Below the pieces are notes generated by a model that searched no databases, had not been told where the DNA came from, and was given only the letters and a program-made list of their open reading frames with translations. Below, piece by piece: positions 35,779 to 43,744 of a DNA stretch of 64,000 nt (positions within the stretch are counted from its first letter, which is position 1; each line of letters opens with the position of its first letter). The stretch is from Bdellovibrio sp. ArHS. Its GTDB lineage: Bacteria > Bdellovibrionota > Bdellovibrionia > Bdellovibrionales > Bdellovibrionaceae. Both the position numbers and the translations under genes were made by a program. The DNA lies in the NCBI RefSeq assembly GCF_000786105.1, contig NZ_JTEV01000001.1, forward strand, positions 1-64,000, read 5' to 3'.

Positions 35779-36729
35779 TTATAAAATAAACTTCAAAGAA
35801 AGTTTTAAGTAATAAGAATTGCCGATGGAAATGGCGTTGTCGGGACTGATGACGTAGTTTTCATCCACAAAAAAGCGGCGATCGAATGAGTGACCGGCTT
35901 CCAAGTCCGCAAGGATTTGTTTGCTGATAGGGGATTTTAAACCAATAAAGACCTTCTTATCGTCATAGAAAAGTCGATCTTCCTTATTCTGTCTTCCGTA
36001 AAGATAGTAAGTGATCTGCGAAAAATCCACACCCGTGTACAGTTTTGCGAAGTCAGTCACTTTGTAATAAACGGAAGTCTTAACCACCCAGGGTACCAGA
36101 GTGAAAAAGTCCCATCCCCACATGTCAGCAAACTGCCAGTTAAAGCTCGCAAAGGGAATTCCGATCACAGAACGAAATTCTTTGGACCGATTGTAGAAAT
36201 AGGCAAAACCCGGCAAAGGAAGGTTGTTCAAAATAGGGCGGTTGTTGGAATAATCCACCAAGAGCAGCCAACGGCTGGATTCGTCGTCAGGATAGGAGTA
36301 GAACGCCGTCACTCCTAAGGTCGAAACATCCGCGCTTTCAAAAGGTTTGTCACTGGCAGAACCATAACGGACATTCACGGACCAAAGGCGTTTTTCGTCA
36401 ATAACACGAGTATAACCCAGGCCGAATTTGATATCATAAAGACCGGAAATTTCACTCTGCGCCGGTGTTACCAGGTATTGCGAGCCACTTAAGTTTAACG
36501 AGATAGATTGTTGCTCTGTTCGATAAACGGGTGTGCTGAAGTCCATGGATTGATAAGACGTTGAAGCCCGCTCTTGGGGAAAATCCGCTTTATCAAAAAA
36601 AAGCCCCGTATAAGAAAGCAAAGTTCTTTGCTGGCTTGGGGGTGTCAAGCCCTCCATCATTCCTTGTGAATATGCTTGAGATGTAAAAAGAAGAAAGAAT
36701 AAAAGGCCAAAAACATTTTTCATGCCCAT
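35779..36729 (-). CDS. predicted outer-membrane beta-barrel protein
   Basis: The 316-residue product has a signal peptide (MGMKNVFGLLFFLLFTSQAYSQ) and alternating hydrophobic/aromatic strands, ending in an aliphatic strand (SYYLKLSLKFIL) typical of barrel C-termini. The family is not certain; it resembles DUF6268-type barrels. It converges on pstB. No phosphate or polysaccharide function can be inferred from it. Confidence 0.65.
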   Translation of the reverse strand: MGMKNVFGLLFFLLFTSQAYSQGMMEGLTPPSQQRTLLSYTGLFFDKADFPQERASTSYQSMDFSTPVYRTEQQSISLNLSGSQYLVTPAQSEISGLYDIKFGLGYTRVIDEKRLWSVNVRYGSASDKPFESADVSTLGVTAFYSYPDDESSRWLLLVDYSNNRPILNNLPLPGFAYFYNRSKEFRSVIGIPFASFNWQFADMWGWDFFTLVPWVVKTSVYYKVTDFAKLYTGVDFSQITYYLYGRQNKEDRLFYDDKKVFIGLKSPISKQILADLEAGHSFDRRFFVDENYVISPDNAISIGNSYYLKLSLKFIL

Positions 36730-36753
36730 TTAGCATAGAAGTTTTAGGCGTGG

Positions 36754-37137
36754 TTACACAACAGATTTTTCCATTCGGACGACACGCGCGCAATTTTGGC
36801 AGATCTCGGAAAGCGGCCACTGAATTTCTGTCGGTTTGATCTTTACTTCCGTCAGGCAGTGCGGGCACAGAACCAAACCGCTGAGCACTTTCCCTTCGCT
36901 CTTATAACTTCGGAGGGCAAAGAAAACTCCAAGGCCGAAAAACAAGGGAATACTGACGAAGTGAAAGACGGGAATCACCACCGATACGACAGCAATCAGC
37001 CAGAACAAGCCCAGTTTTTTTATTGCCTGGGACATTCTTTCCGGCGGTGAAAACCACTTCACGTAAATGACTCCGTTTTGCGTTCGTTCATCTCCGACAT
37101 TGGCTGAGATGGCGATTTTTTCTCCGTCTGTTTCCAT
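36754..37137 (-). CDS. membrane protein with C-terminal zinc-ribbon-like domain
   Basis: The product is 127 residues from ATG 37137. Two adjacent hydrophobic segments in the middle (LGLFWLIAVVSVVIPVFHFV and IPLFFGLGVFFAL) are followed by two CxxC pairs (CPHC and CQNC), which could bind zinc. An upstream ATG at 37188 would add 17 residues and would overlap the promoter of the opposite gene; the site evidence is poor for either start. The function is unknown. Confidence 0.55.
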   Translation of the reverse strand: METDGEKIAISANVGDERTQNGVIYVKWFSPPERMSQAIKKLGLFWLIAVVSVVIPVFHFVSIPLFFGLGVFFALRSYKSEGKVLSGLVLCPHCLTEVKIKPTEIQWPLSEICQNCARVVRMEKSVV

Positions 37138-37167
37138 GTCAAAAAGAGTAGTCCCGGTGATTGACCT

Positions 37168-37195
37168 TTGGCAACTTCGAAACGTCATGTATATT
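37168..37195 (+). promoter_or_regulatory. predicted promoter of the polysaccharide genes
   Basis: TTGGCA (37168-37173) and TATATT (37190-37195) are 16 bases apart. Transcription would begin near 37202, giving a leader of about 225 bases before the first likely start codon at 37428. Confidence 0.5.
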
Positions 37196-37293
37196 CTTAC
37201 AGGAACTTAAGTACTCTTTTACTGAAGGATCACTTACGGTATTGAAGTATTTCTTGGAGTCCGCGCGACACAGCTACGGAAGCGAGACCATTT

Positions 37294-37379
37294 ATGAAGA
37301 CTCAAATGTTTCGTTTTGTCGGGTTGTCGTCGTAAGCTCCAGGAAAATGCTCAGGGACAGGTCCTGCTGCATTGTTTCC
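37294..37379 (+). promoter_or_regulatory. structured 5' leader: mini reading frame and nested hairpin
   Basis: A 13-codon reading frame (ATG 37294, stop 37333-37335) is followed after six bases by a nested hairpin: GGAAA with TTTCC (37342-37346 and 37375-37379), ATGC with GCAT (37347-37350 and 37369-37372), and CAGG with CCTG (37352-37355 and 37363-37366) around a seven-base loop. The 13 pairs have only small bulges. A leader-peptide or attenuator role is suggested but not shown. Confidence 0.4.
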
Positions 37380-37427
37380 TGCGGAAAAAGATACCTCCGA
37401 CACTCATCCCTCGTTAGGCTTAACTTC

Positions 37428-37739
37428 ATGAAGTCATTGCACTCTGATAAATATTTTATTCGCGAATCCTTGTATAACTTGGTCGAGCTGTCTTTGTTGG
37501 CTCGTCTTTATGAAGAGCACTGCATCCCCGCCGCGCGAACGGGGAACCTGAATCAAGAATCTTTAGCGCAGACTTTGCTTAAAATGAAGGCAACCGAAGG
37601 CAAGGGCGAATTGCGCGTGGCGATTTACGATACGGACCCGGTGGGTTTCTATTGGAAATTTGAAGGCCGTGTTCTTGCGCATTGGGTTTTGCCAGAACAT
37701 CACAATCAGGGAATTGAGCAGGCCCTTCTGGGATCTTAA
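37428..37739 (+). CDS. short GNAT-like protein, possibly the remnant of an acetyltransferase
   Basis: The product is 103 residues from ATG 37428. The central part (GELRVAIYDTDPVGFYW and VLAHWVLPEHHNQGIEQALL) resembles the core strands of a GNAT N-acetyltransferase, including the region where the acetyl-CoA loop (Q/R-x-x-G-x-G/A) would lie, here HNQGIEQA. It is much shorter than the usual 150 residues and lacks the C-terminal half, so it may be truncated. Its stop overlaps the next start at TAATG. A longer frame upstream to 37161 exists but runs through the promoter and hairpin. Confidence 0.5.
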   Translation: MKSLHSDKYFIRESLYNLVELSLLARLYEEHCIPAARTGNLNQESLAQTLLKMKATEGKGELRVAIYDTDPVGFYWKFEGRVLAHWVLPEHHNQGIEQALLGS

Positions 37740-38815
37740 TGGACGAGTCTGTACGGACTTCTTTTTGGCAGGGTAAGAGAGTCTTTCTGACCTCGCCGAA
37801 CTCTTTTTTAGGGGCTTGGACCGCGCTGTCTTTGCAGTATCTGGGGGCGCAGGTTTTTGGCTATGGCGAATCCTTAGATGTATCTCCGAATCTTTTTGAT
37901 CTGACCAATCTGGGGCAATCTCTGGCAATGACTTACGGAGATCTTCGTAACGAAGATTCTTTGCGCCAAGCTTTGCAGTTCGCCCAAGCAGATGTGGTTC
38001 TTCATCTTGGCGAAAGTGGATTTTTGCAAGAAGGCGAACAGCGTCCGCTTGAAATTCTCTCTAAATCCGTGATGGGAACGGCACAGTTGTTGGACCTTCT
38101 TCGTGAAACGGCCTCGGTCCGTGCTGTTTTGGTTGTGGGCTCTGATAAAGCCTATCTTCGTTCTCCGTCGAACACACCTGCGGCGGAGACGTCCGCTGTC
38201 GGCCCCTCGGGGATTTTTGCGACTGCAAAGCTTTGTTCCGAGTTTGTGGCTTTGTCTTATCGCGAGTCCTTTTTTTCTCCCGACAAATACAACAAACACA
38301 AGGTGGCCGTCGCCACGGCGCGGGTGACTTCTGCGATAGGTGGTGGGGACTTTTCTTCGCAAGCTTTGATTTTTCAAGCAGTACAAAGTTTCTTGGGAAA
38401 AAAGACTTTTGAAGTTCGCAATCCGCAGTCAGTTCGTCCCTGGATCCATGTTCTGGATCAAGTCTCGGGCCTCTTAGCTGTGGCGCAAGGTCTATTAGAA
38501 AAAGGCCCCAAACTGTCTTCTTCGACTTACAACATCGGGGCTTCTGAATACGAAGCTGTCGGGGAAGTGATGAAAGAGTTCAGTCAGATTTGGGGAGCCA
38601 CGTGGGCGTCCGTTTCGTCCTCCACGGCAAAGACCTCCTTGTCGTTGCACGGGCACTTGGATAGCGGCCTGGCAAAGAGCGAATTAGCCTGGGTGCCGCG
38701 ATGGAATTTGACGACGGCTTTGGAACAAACCGCCGGCTGGTATCAGGGTTATTACGCGGGCCATGCTTCTGCAGAAGAATTGACGAAGGTGCTGCGGGAG
38801 TATTATTCGGCCTAA
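37739..38815 (+). CDS. RfbG-like CDP-glucose 4,6-dehydratase homologue, probably inactive
   Basis: The 358-residue SDR protein follows RfbG along its length: FWQGKRVFLT at the N-terminus, PNLFDL, VMGTAQLLDLLR, GSDKAY, and the C-terminal VRPWIHVLD. Two key features are altered. The dinucleotide loop reads TSPNSFLGAW (18-27) where RfbG has TGHTGFKGSW. The catalytic Tyr of YxxxK is Phe160 (F-A-T-A-K164). These changes predict loss or change of dehydratase activity. It lies between a GNAT-like fragment and the O-acyltransferase pair in a polysaccharide locus. Confidence 0.72.
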   Translation: MDESVRTSFWQGKRVFLTSPNSFLGAWTALSLQYLGAQVFGYGESLDVSPNLFDLTNLGQSLAMTYGDLRNEDSLRQALQFAQADVVLHLGESGFLQEGEQRPLEILSKSVMGTAQLLDLLRETASVRAVLVVGSDKAYLRSPSNTPAAETSAVGPSGIFATAKLCSEFVALSYRESFFSPDKYNKHKVAVATARVTSAIGGGDFSSQALIFQAVQSFLGKKTFEVRNPQSVRPWIHVLDQVSGLLAVAQGLLEKGPKLSSSTYNIGASEYEAVGEVMKEFSQIWGATWASVSSSTAKTSLSLHGHLDSGLAKSELAWVPRWNLTTALEQTAGWYQGYYAGHASAEELTKVLREYYSA

Positions 38816-38922
38816 CTTAGGGTCACGTCCGGCCGTGTTTTTATAAACATACAAAAGTTTTCACTCGAAGCGTTATATAGGGCCTTGTAGACAAATTACG
38901 AGAGCTTCGTTATGCCAGTGTA

Positions 38923-40338
38923 ATGCTTTTTAACTCCTACGAATTTATCTTTCTTTTTCTGCCGATCACTTTGCTTGGCTACTATCTGATCACGAAAAAG
39001 AAGTTGCAGCTTTGGTTTCTGTTTTTCTCTAGCGTATTTTTTTATGCCTACTGGAGCACGACTTACGTATTTCTTCTGCTATTTACGGTCGTTTTGGATT
39101 TTTATATTGCCAACCGCATCTATTATTCCAAAACTCAGCGCGCACGCAAAGCCCTGTTGCTGACTTCGATGATCGCCAATTTGTCGATTTTGGGATTTTT
39201 TAAGTATTATAATTTTTTCGCCGATTCCCTGAATGGACTGTTTTCGACTGTGGGCGTGCATCCCAGCTTGCTGCCCACTTTCAATTTGATTTTGCCGATC
39301 GGTATTTCCTTTTACACTTTTCAATCAATGTCCTACGTTATTGACGTTTATCGCAGAACTTCGGATGCTCACGCGCATCTTTTGGAATTCGCGGGTTATG
39401 TCACTCTTTTCCCGCATCAGATCTCGGGTCCATTGGTTCGTCACAATACCATCGTGCCGCAACTGGAAGCTTCCAGCACCTACCTCTTTCATTCGGAAAA
39501 CTTTTGGAAGGGCTGTTACTTCTTCGTTTTTGGTTTAGCGAAGAAGATGTTGATTGCCGATCGCATCGCCGCCGTCGTGGACCCTTTGGTTGCGAATATG
39601 GGGCAGGCCTCAAACGCCGAAGCGATCCTGGCGATGTTTGGATACACCACACAGCTTTATTTCGATTTCAGTGGTTACTCGGACATGGCTGTGGGGCTGG
39701 GGTTGATGATGAATATTCAGTTTCCTCAGAACTTCAATTCGCCGTATAAATCCCGATCTATTACCGAGTTTTGGCAGCGATGGCATATCAGTCTTTCTTC
39801 CTGGCTTCGTGATTACCTGTACATTTCTTTAGGCGGGAACCGGGCTGGCTATTTAAAGACTTATCGAAATCTGCTTTTAACCATGGCCATCGGGGGCTTC
39901 TGGCACGGAGCGAACTGGACTTATCTTGTTTGGGGTGTTTTTCATGGCGGAATCCTTGCCGTCGAACGATTTTGTAAAGATCAGAAGTGGAATATCATCC
40001 GCAGTTCCGCGGTATCCTGGATTCTGACGTTCTTGCTGGTGAATATTGGCTGGGTGTTTTTTAGAGCCCACTCGGTGGCGCAAGCAGGGGAGTGGTTGAA
40101 AAAAGTGTTTCTGCTTAACGGCGCTTTAACTTGGGATTTGTCTTTTATTGCGCTTAAGCACAAAGACCGATTTTTTGGTGCCTTGGTGGTCGGAATTGCG
40201 ATTGCATTGTTTGCGCGAAACACCTGGCAAATATCTTTTAAGCCTTCAGCTAAAAACGCTCTTCTTTTGGCGTTCATGTTTGTGATTTGTTTAATGTACA
40301 TGGGCGAAGAATCGCCATTTTTATACTTCCAGTTTTAG
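38923..40338 (+). CDS. MBOAT-family membrane O-acyltransferase (AlgI-like)
   Basis: The 471-residue polytopic protein starts MLFNSYEFIFLFLPI, a hallmark of AlgI-type MBOAT enzymes. It contains ISGPLVRHNTIVPQL, YFDFSGYSDMAVGLG, WQRWHISLSSWLRDYLYISLGG (His288) and GGFWHGANWTYLVWG with the catalytic His328. Such proteins pass acetyl or other acyl groups across the inner membrane for addition to a surface polymer. The next gene encodes a likely SGNH partner. Confidence 0.9.
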   Translation: MLFNSYEFIFLFLPITLLGYYLITKKKLQLWFLFFSSVFFYAYWSTTYVFLLLFTVVLDFYIANRIYYSKTQRARKALLLTSMIANLSILGFFKYYNFFADSLNGLFSTVGVHPSLLPTFNLILPIGISFYTFQSMSYVIDVYRRTSDAHAHLLEFAGYVTLFPHQISGPLVRHNTIVPQLEASSTYLFHSENFWKGCYFFVFGLAKKMLIADRIAAVVDPLVANMGQASNAEAILAMFGYTTQLYFDFSGYSDMAVGLGLMMNIQFPQNFNSPYKSRSITEFWQRWHISLSSWLRDYLYISLGGNRAGYLKTYRNLLLTMAIGGFWHGANWTYLVWGVFHGGILAVERFCKDQKWNIIRSSAVSWILTFLLVNIGWVFFRAHSVAQAGEWLKKVFLLNGALTWDLSFIALKHKDRFFGALVVGIAIALFARNTWQISFKPSAKNALLLAFMFVICLMYMGEESPFLYFQF

Positions 40339-40347
40339 GGGTTATCG

Positions 40348-41361
40348 ATGGATTCAGCTCTGCGTTCTCTTCTATTCTTCGCTTTTTTTTGCTTGCTGTT
40401 GGTGGGTGGCGTCGCGGTTTTCAATTATGTCCAAGATCCTATGTGTTACTTTCATTGTGAAGGTATTGATCTGAATCGCCGAACGCACAACGTGTATTAT
40501 CAGGCCGCTCAGACTTTGGCGGCAAATCCCGAGGCAGAGGTGCTTATTCTTGGTTCCTCACGTGGCGAGCGGGTGTCGCCAAGATGGATCAGCGAAGTTA
40601 CGGGTTTAAAAACCATCAATCTTTCCCAAGGTGGCGCAGATCTGCTTCTGAAGGTTGCACTTTCCAACATCGCGCTGGAAACAAATCCGAAATTAAAGAA
40701 AGTCATTTGGATGGCAGACTATTTTGAACTTCTAGCGATGACCACGGATGCCAAGGTGAAGTGGAATCCGGCACTGAGCAGCCACTTGCCCGGGGCTCAA
40801 AGCCACACGACTTGGCAAACATATTTGCAAAAGGCCAAGGTCTTGGTGGATCACAATACTTTTGAAGCGGCCGTTTCGCTGGCGCGCAGTCAAATGTTTC
40901 GAAAGTTGGGAAATGGCGATGATTTAGATCCTCAGGCCTGTGCGAGTGAGAGCTTCGTCGGTAAAACTTCGGCGGAAATGCTGCCTGTCGAGGTGAGTAT
41001 TGTTTACCCTCGCTTCAGTTCTTTTTTAAGAATGGATCTTAGTCCTGAGTATTCTCAGATTTTTAGAGAGCAAATTCAGAAGCTAGCGGCGAAAGGGATC
41101 GAGGTTGTCATTAATATTGCTCCCTACCATCCGGACTTTGAAAAGCGCCTTCAACTTGAAGATCCACGAAGTGCAGATCTGCAAAAAACGTGGGTGAAAT
41201 TGGTCGAAGGTCTCCAAGGCGAAAATGTAAAAGTGCTCAATTATTTTTCCGGTATACCTGGGGACGATGGTGGAGTTAAGTTCTGGGAAGACGGGGTGCA
41301 TCCAACTTGCTACGCCATAATTCAAATGTTGAAACCGGGTCTTCAGTCGTCTCCACAATAA
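40348..41361 (+). CDS. membrane-anchored SGNH-hydrolase-like protein, partner of the MBOAT acyltransferase
   Basis: The 337-residue protein has one N-terminal membrane segment (residues about 5-27) and a periplasmic SGNH-like domain: VLILGSSRGERVSP contains the Ser block and FWEDGVHPT the Asp-xx-His block near the C-terminus. In alginate and similar systems an SGNH protein (AlgJ/AlgX type) completes acyl transfer started by MBOAT. It lies nine bases after the acyltransferase gene, which supports the pairing. Confidence 0.72.
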   Translation: MDSALRSLLFFAFFCLLLVGGVAVFNYVQDPMCYFHCEGIDLNRRTHNVYYQAAQTLAANPEAEVLILGSSRGERVSPRWISEVTGLKTINLSQGGADLLLKVALSNIALETNPKLKKVIWMADYFELLAMTTDAKVKWNPALSSHLPGAQSHTTWQTYLQKAKVLVDHNTFEAAVSLARSQMFRKLGNGDDLDPQACASESFVGKTSAEMLPVEVSIVYPRFSSFLRMDLSPEYSQIFREQIQKLAAKGIEVVINIAPYHPDFEKRLQLEDPRSADLQKTWVKLVEGLQGENVKVLNYFSGIPGDDGGVKFWEDGVHPTCYAIIQMLKPGLQSSPQ

Positions 41362-41423
41362 AAAATCTTTGCAGGCTATACAAACACACCTGAAATTTGT
41401 AGCATATCTACCAGGTTGAAATT

Positions 41424-43088
41424 ATGAAGATCAGACTGCCGCAGAAAAATCAGAGTTTATGGGGACTTTTGTTTTTAAGTATTCTGAGTCTTTTTATTCA
41501 ATGGTATGTTTTTGACTTCATCATTCCGACAAAACTTATTTTGCCTTGGTTACTTTACGCCTCGTTCTTATTTATTCTAAAGCCTTATTACGCTGTCGGT
41601 TTTGTTTTTCTTCTTGAATCCTTATTTTTGCGCATTCACTGGATGAAAATGTCCTACACGAATACCGCCTTTGAAGCTTCGGATGTTTTTGGCTGGCGGC
41701 AAGCTTTGTTTCTTAAGGGCTATTCGGATATTTTGGTGCCGGTGATCGTCCTGGCGATGCTATTTTGTTTTTTCAAAGGTCTTACGTTCAAAAAGCGTCA
41801 GCTTCTGTTTTTTCCGGTGATGCTGTTGCTTACGACGTCCTGTGTTCAGGAACGACATCCCACGGAAATAAGCCTGAATCCCGTCAGCTATCTTTTTCGA
41901 CTGGTGAAAGTAAAATATGTCGATTGGAATTTTGCGACGAACATAAAAGAAAATGGTGTTTTAAATCACCTTTTCATGACTTTGCCAATGGGGCAGGTGC
42001 CAGCTAAAGGGAAAGTTACCTATCAGGTGGGGCGCTCGCCCAAAAGTCACATTGGTGACGAGTCGCCTGATGTTTTTTTGATTTTGTGTGAATCCTGTTA
42101 CACCAGTTTGTCGGGAAAGTTTGTCACACCTATGAGCCAACTGGCGGACCATGGGTTTACGCGTACAAATATCATTTCACCGGTTTATGGCGGGATGACG
42201 GCGGAAGCAGAGTTTGAAGTTCTGACGGGGCTTCCAAGTCAGCGCTACAAAGGCATTGATTTCCAATACTTCGCGGAAAGTTTCTCTACGCACGCAGAAG
42301 GTCTTCCCCGCGTGCTGGCGAAGGCGGGCTATGAGACGTTTTCTTCTCATAACAATGTGGGCTATTTTTGGCATCGGGACGTCATTCACCCTAAGTTTGG
42401 ATTTCAAAAATCCTACTTTCTGGAGCACATGAACTGGAGTGATAAAGAAAATAGACCCCCGGACCGGGTTATGTATGAGACCGCTTTGACGGCTTATAAA
42501 AAGAATTTGAATGTGGGTCGCAAAACCTTTGCCTTCTTGATCACACTTTCGACCCACGGTCCTTATAAAGACAAAGATGATGATGGGGGCGAAGCGGACT
42601 ATCAGGAAAAAATGTCGAAGGCGATGAAGGACTTCCTGGAGTTCCAAGAAAAAGTGACTGAGAACTCGCAGAAAAAAGGTCGGCCAGTTTTGTTTTTGAT
42701 TTTCGGTGATCACAAGCCGGCGATGACCATTTCATTTTATAAACGCCACGTTTTCAATGACGACTTCTTTTTGGCTCGTGGCAAAGAAAGTGCCGGTTTT
42801 ATTTTTTCAGATCTAAAAGGGCGTCAGCGTTTAACTTACGGTCGAGTCCCATTATATATCAAATCAGTCGGTGGTTCGGTAAAAGGCGAGTCCATGGCGC
42901 AGGAACTTCGGGATAAACCGATTTACTGCCTGCCAGGAGTTTTATCAGAAAACATTGGTGTTTATAATGACTACTACAGCTATTTGGAAAATATCTGCCA
43001 AAAAGAATCATCCGAAGTTTTAGCCGATCCTTCGTCTTTGAAAGACCTGTTTGCAGAGGAAATCTACGGCAATCTTCTGTTTGAATAG
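41424..43088 (+). CDS. LtaS/sulfatase-superfamily phosphotransferase in the membrane
   Basis: The 554-residue protein has about five N-terminal membrane segments and a periplasmic domain of the alkaline-phosphatase/sulfatase superfamily. The metal-binding DVFLILCESCYTS and a Thr in GGMTAEAEFEVLTG match the catalytic Glu and Thr of LtaS-type phosphoglycerol transferases, and LSTHGPY and FGDHKP supply later metal ligands. Gram-negative relatives add phosphoglycerol or phosphoethanolamine to glucans or lipid A. The donor and acceptor here are unknown. It follows the acylation pair. Confidence 0.8.
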   Translation: MKIRLPQKNQSLWGLLFLSILSLFIQWYVFDFIIPTKLILPWLLYASFLFILKPYYAVGFVFLLESLFLRIHWMKMSYTNTAFEASDVFGWRQALFLKGYSDILVPVIVLAMLFCFFKGLTFKKRQLLFFPVMLLLTTSCVQERHPTEISLNPVSYLFRLVKVKYVDWNFATNIKENGVLNHLFMTLPMGQVPAKGKVTYQVGRSPKSHIGDESPDVFLILCESCYTSLSGKFVTPMSQLADHGFTRTNIISPVYGGMTAEAEFEVLTGLPSQRYKGIDFQYFAESFSTHAEGLPRVLAKAGYETFSSHNNVGYFWHRDVIHPKFGFQKSYFLEHMNWSDKENRPPDRVMYETALTAYKKNLNVGRKTFAFLITLSTHGPYKDKDDDGGEADYQEKMSKAMKDFLEFQEKVTENSQKKGRPVLFLIFGDHKPAMTISFYKRHVFNDDFFLARGKESAGFIFSDLKGRQRLTYGRVPLYIKSVGGSVKGESMAQELRDKPIYCLPGVLSENIGVYNDYYSYLENICQKESSEVLADPSSLKDLFAEEIYGNLLFE

Positions 43089-43096
43089 TCTTAAGC

Positions 43097-43615
43097 TTAT
43101 TTTACTACTTTAAGTCTGGTGTGAATATTTCTTGCGGGAAAGATAAAGGCATAGTGTTTCTCGTAAGTGTCTTGCCCAAAAAGTTTGGTTATCAGGCGCG
43201 GAATGATACTTCTGAAAGACTTGTTAAATTCAATTCTACTTTCGATAATATCGAATTCGCCGACCACAAAGCTTAAGTACTGCCCTTTTCTTAAGCAATG
43301 ATGCCAGCCGCTGGAAAAATGCCACAAATGCGTCGGATCATTCCAAGAATCAATCCAGGAAAAGTGGGGAGTTTCGATCAAAACTTCCGCCCCGGGCATA
43401 GCGATGCGATGGATTTCCTTTAGAAAAACTTGCGTGTCTTTGACGTGTTCAATCACGTGACTTGCCCGGATGAAGCTAAAGGTATTAGAGGGAAGTGGCC
43501 AGTCAGGTAAATTAAGATCAAAAACTTTGTCTACACCGGGAAAGGGGTGCTGATCCACTCCATAGAAGCCGTTTTGTTTGTTAGGACCGCAGCCGATGTC
43601 AATTTTCTGCAACAT
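43097..43615 (-). CDS. SAM-dependent methyltransferase (type 11)
   Basis: The 172-residue protein has motif I (KIDIGCGPNKQNGFYGVD), the DLNLPDWPLP acidic segment and the HVIEHVKD motif of class I methyltransferases that are common in O-antigen clusters. A C-terminal basic region follows. The position among sugar genes suggests methylation of a sugar or lipid carrier part, but the substrate is unknown. Confidence 0.78.
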   Translation of the reverse strand: MLQKIDIGCGPNKQNGFYGVDQHPFPGVDKVFDLNLPDWPLPSNTFSFIRASHVIEHVKDTQVFLKEIHRIAMPGAEVLIETPHFSWIDSWNDPTHLWHFSSGWHHCLRKGQYLSFVVGEFDIIESRIEFNKSFRSIIPRLITKLFGQDTYEKHYAFIFPARNIHTRLKVVK

Positions 43616-43744
43616 ATCGCTATATAGTCATATTTTTCTGTATTAGTAAAATTAACTTCATAATTTATAACTCACCTCAGTGAAGGATGCTTTTGACATA
43701 ACATCGAGATAATTTGATGCTCTTAGGATCGTACATGGAAGTTG

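Noticed and set aside
37304-37411. A frame in the leader reading like a short basic protein before the GNAT-like gene
   Set aside because: It lacks a start codon, is closed by a stop upstream and is only about 40 codons long.
37161-37427. In-frame extension of the GNAT-like gene back to 37161
   Set aside because: The extension runs through a promoter-like element and a strong hairpin, has Cys/Arg-rich low-quality sequence and has no ribosome-binding site. The start at 37428 fits better.
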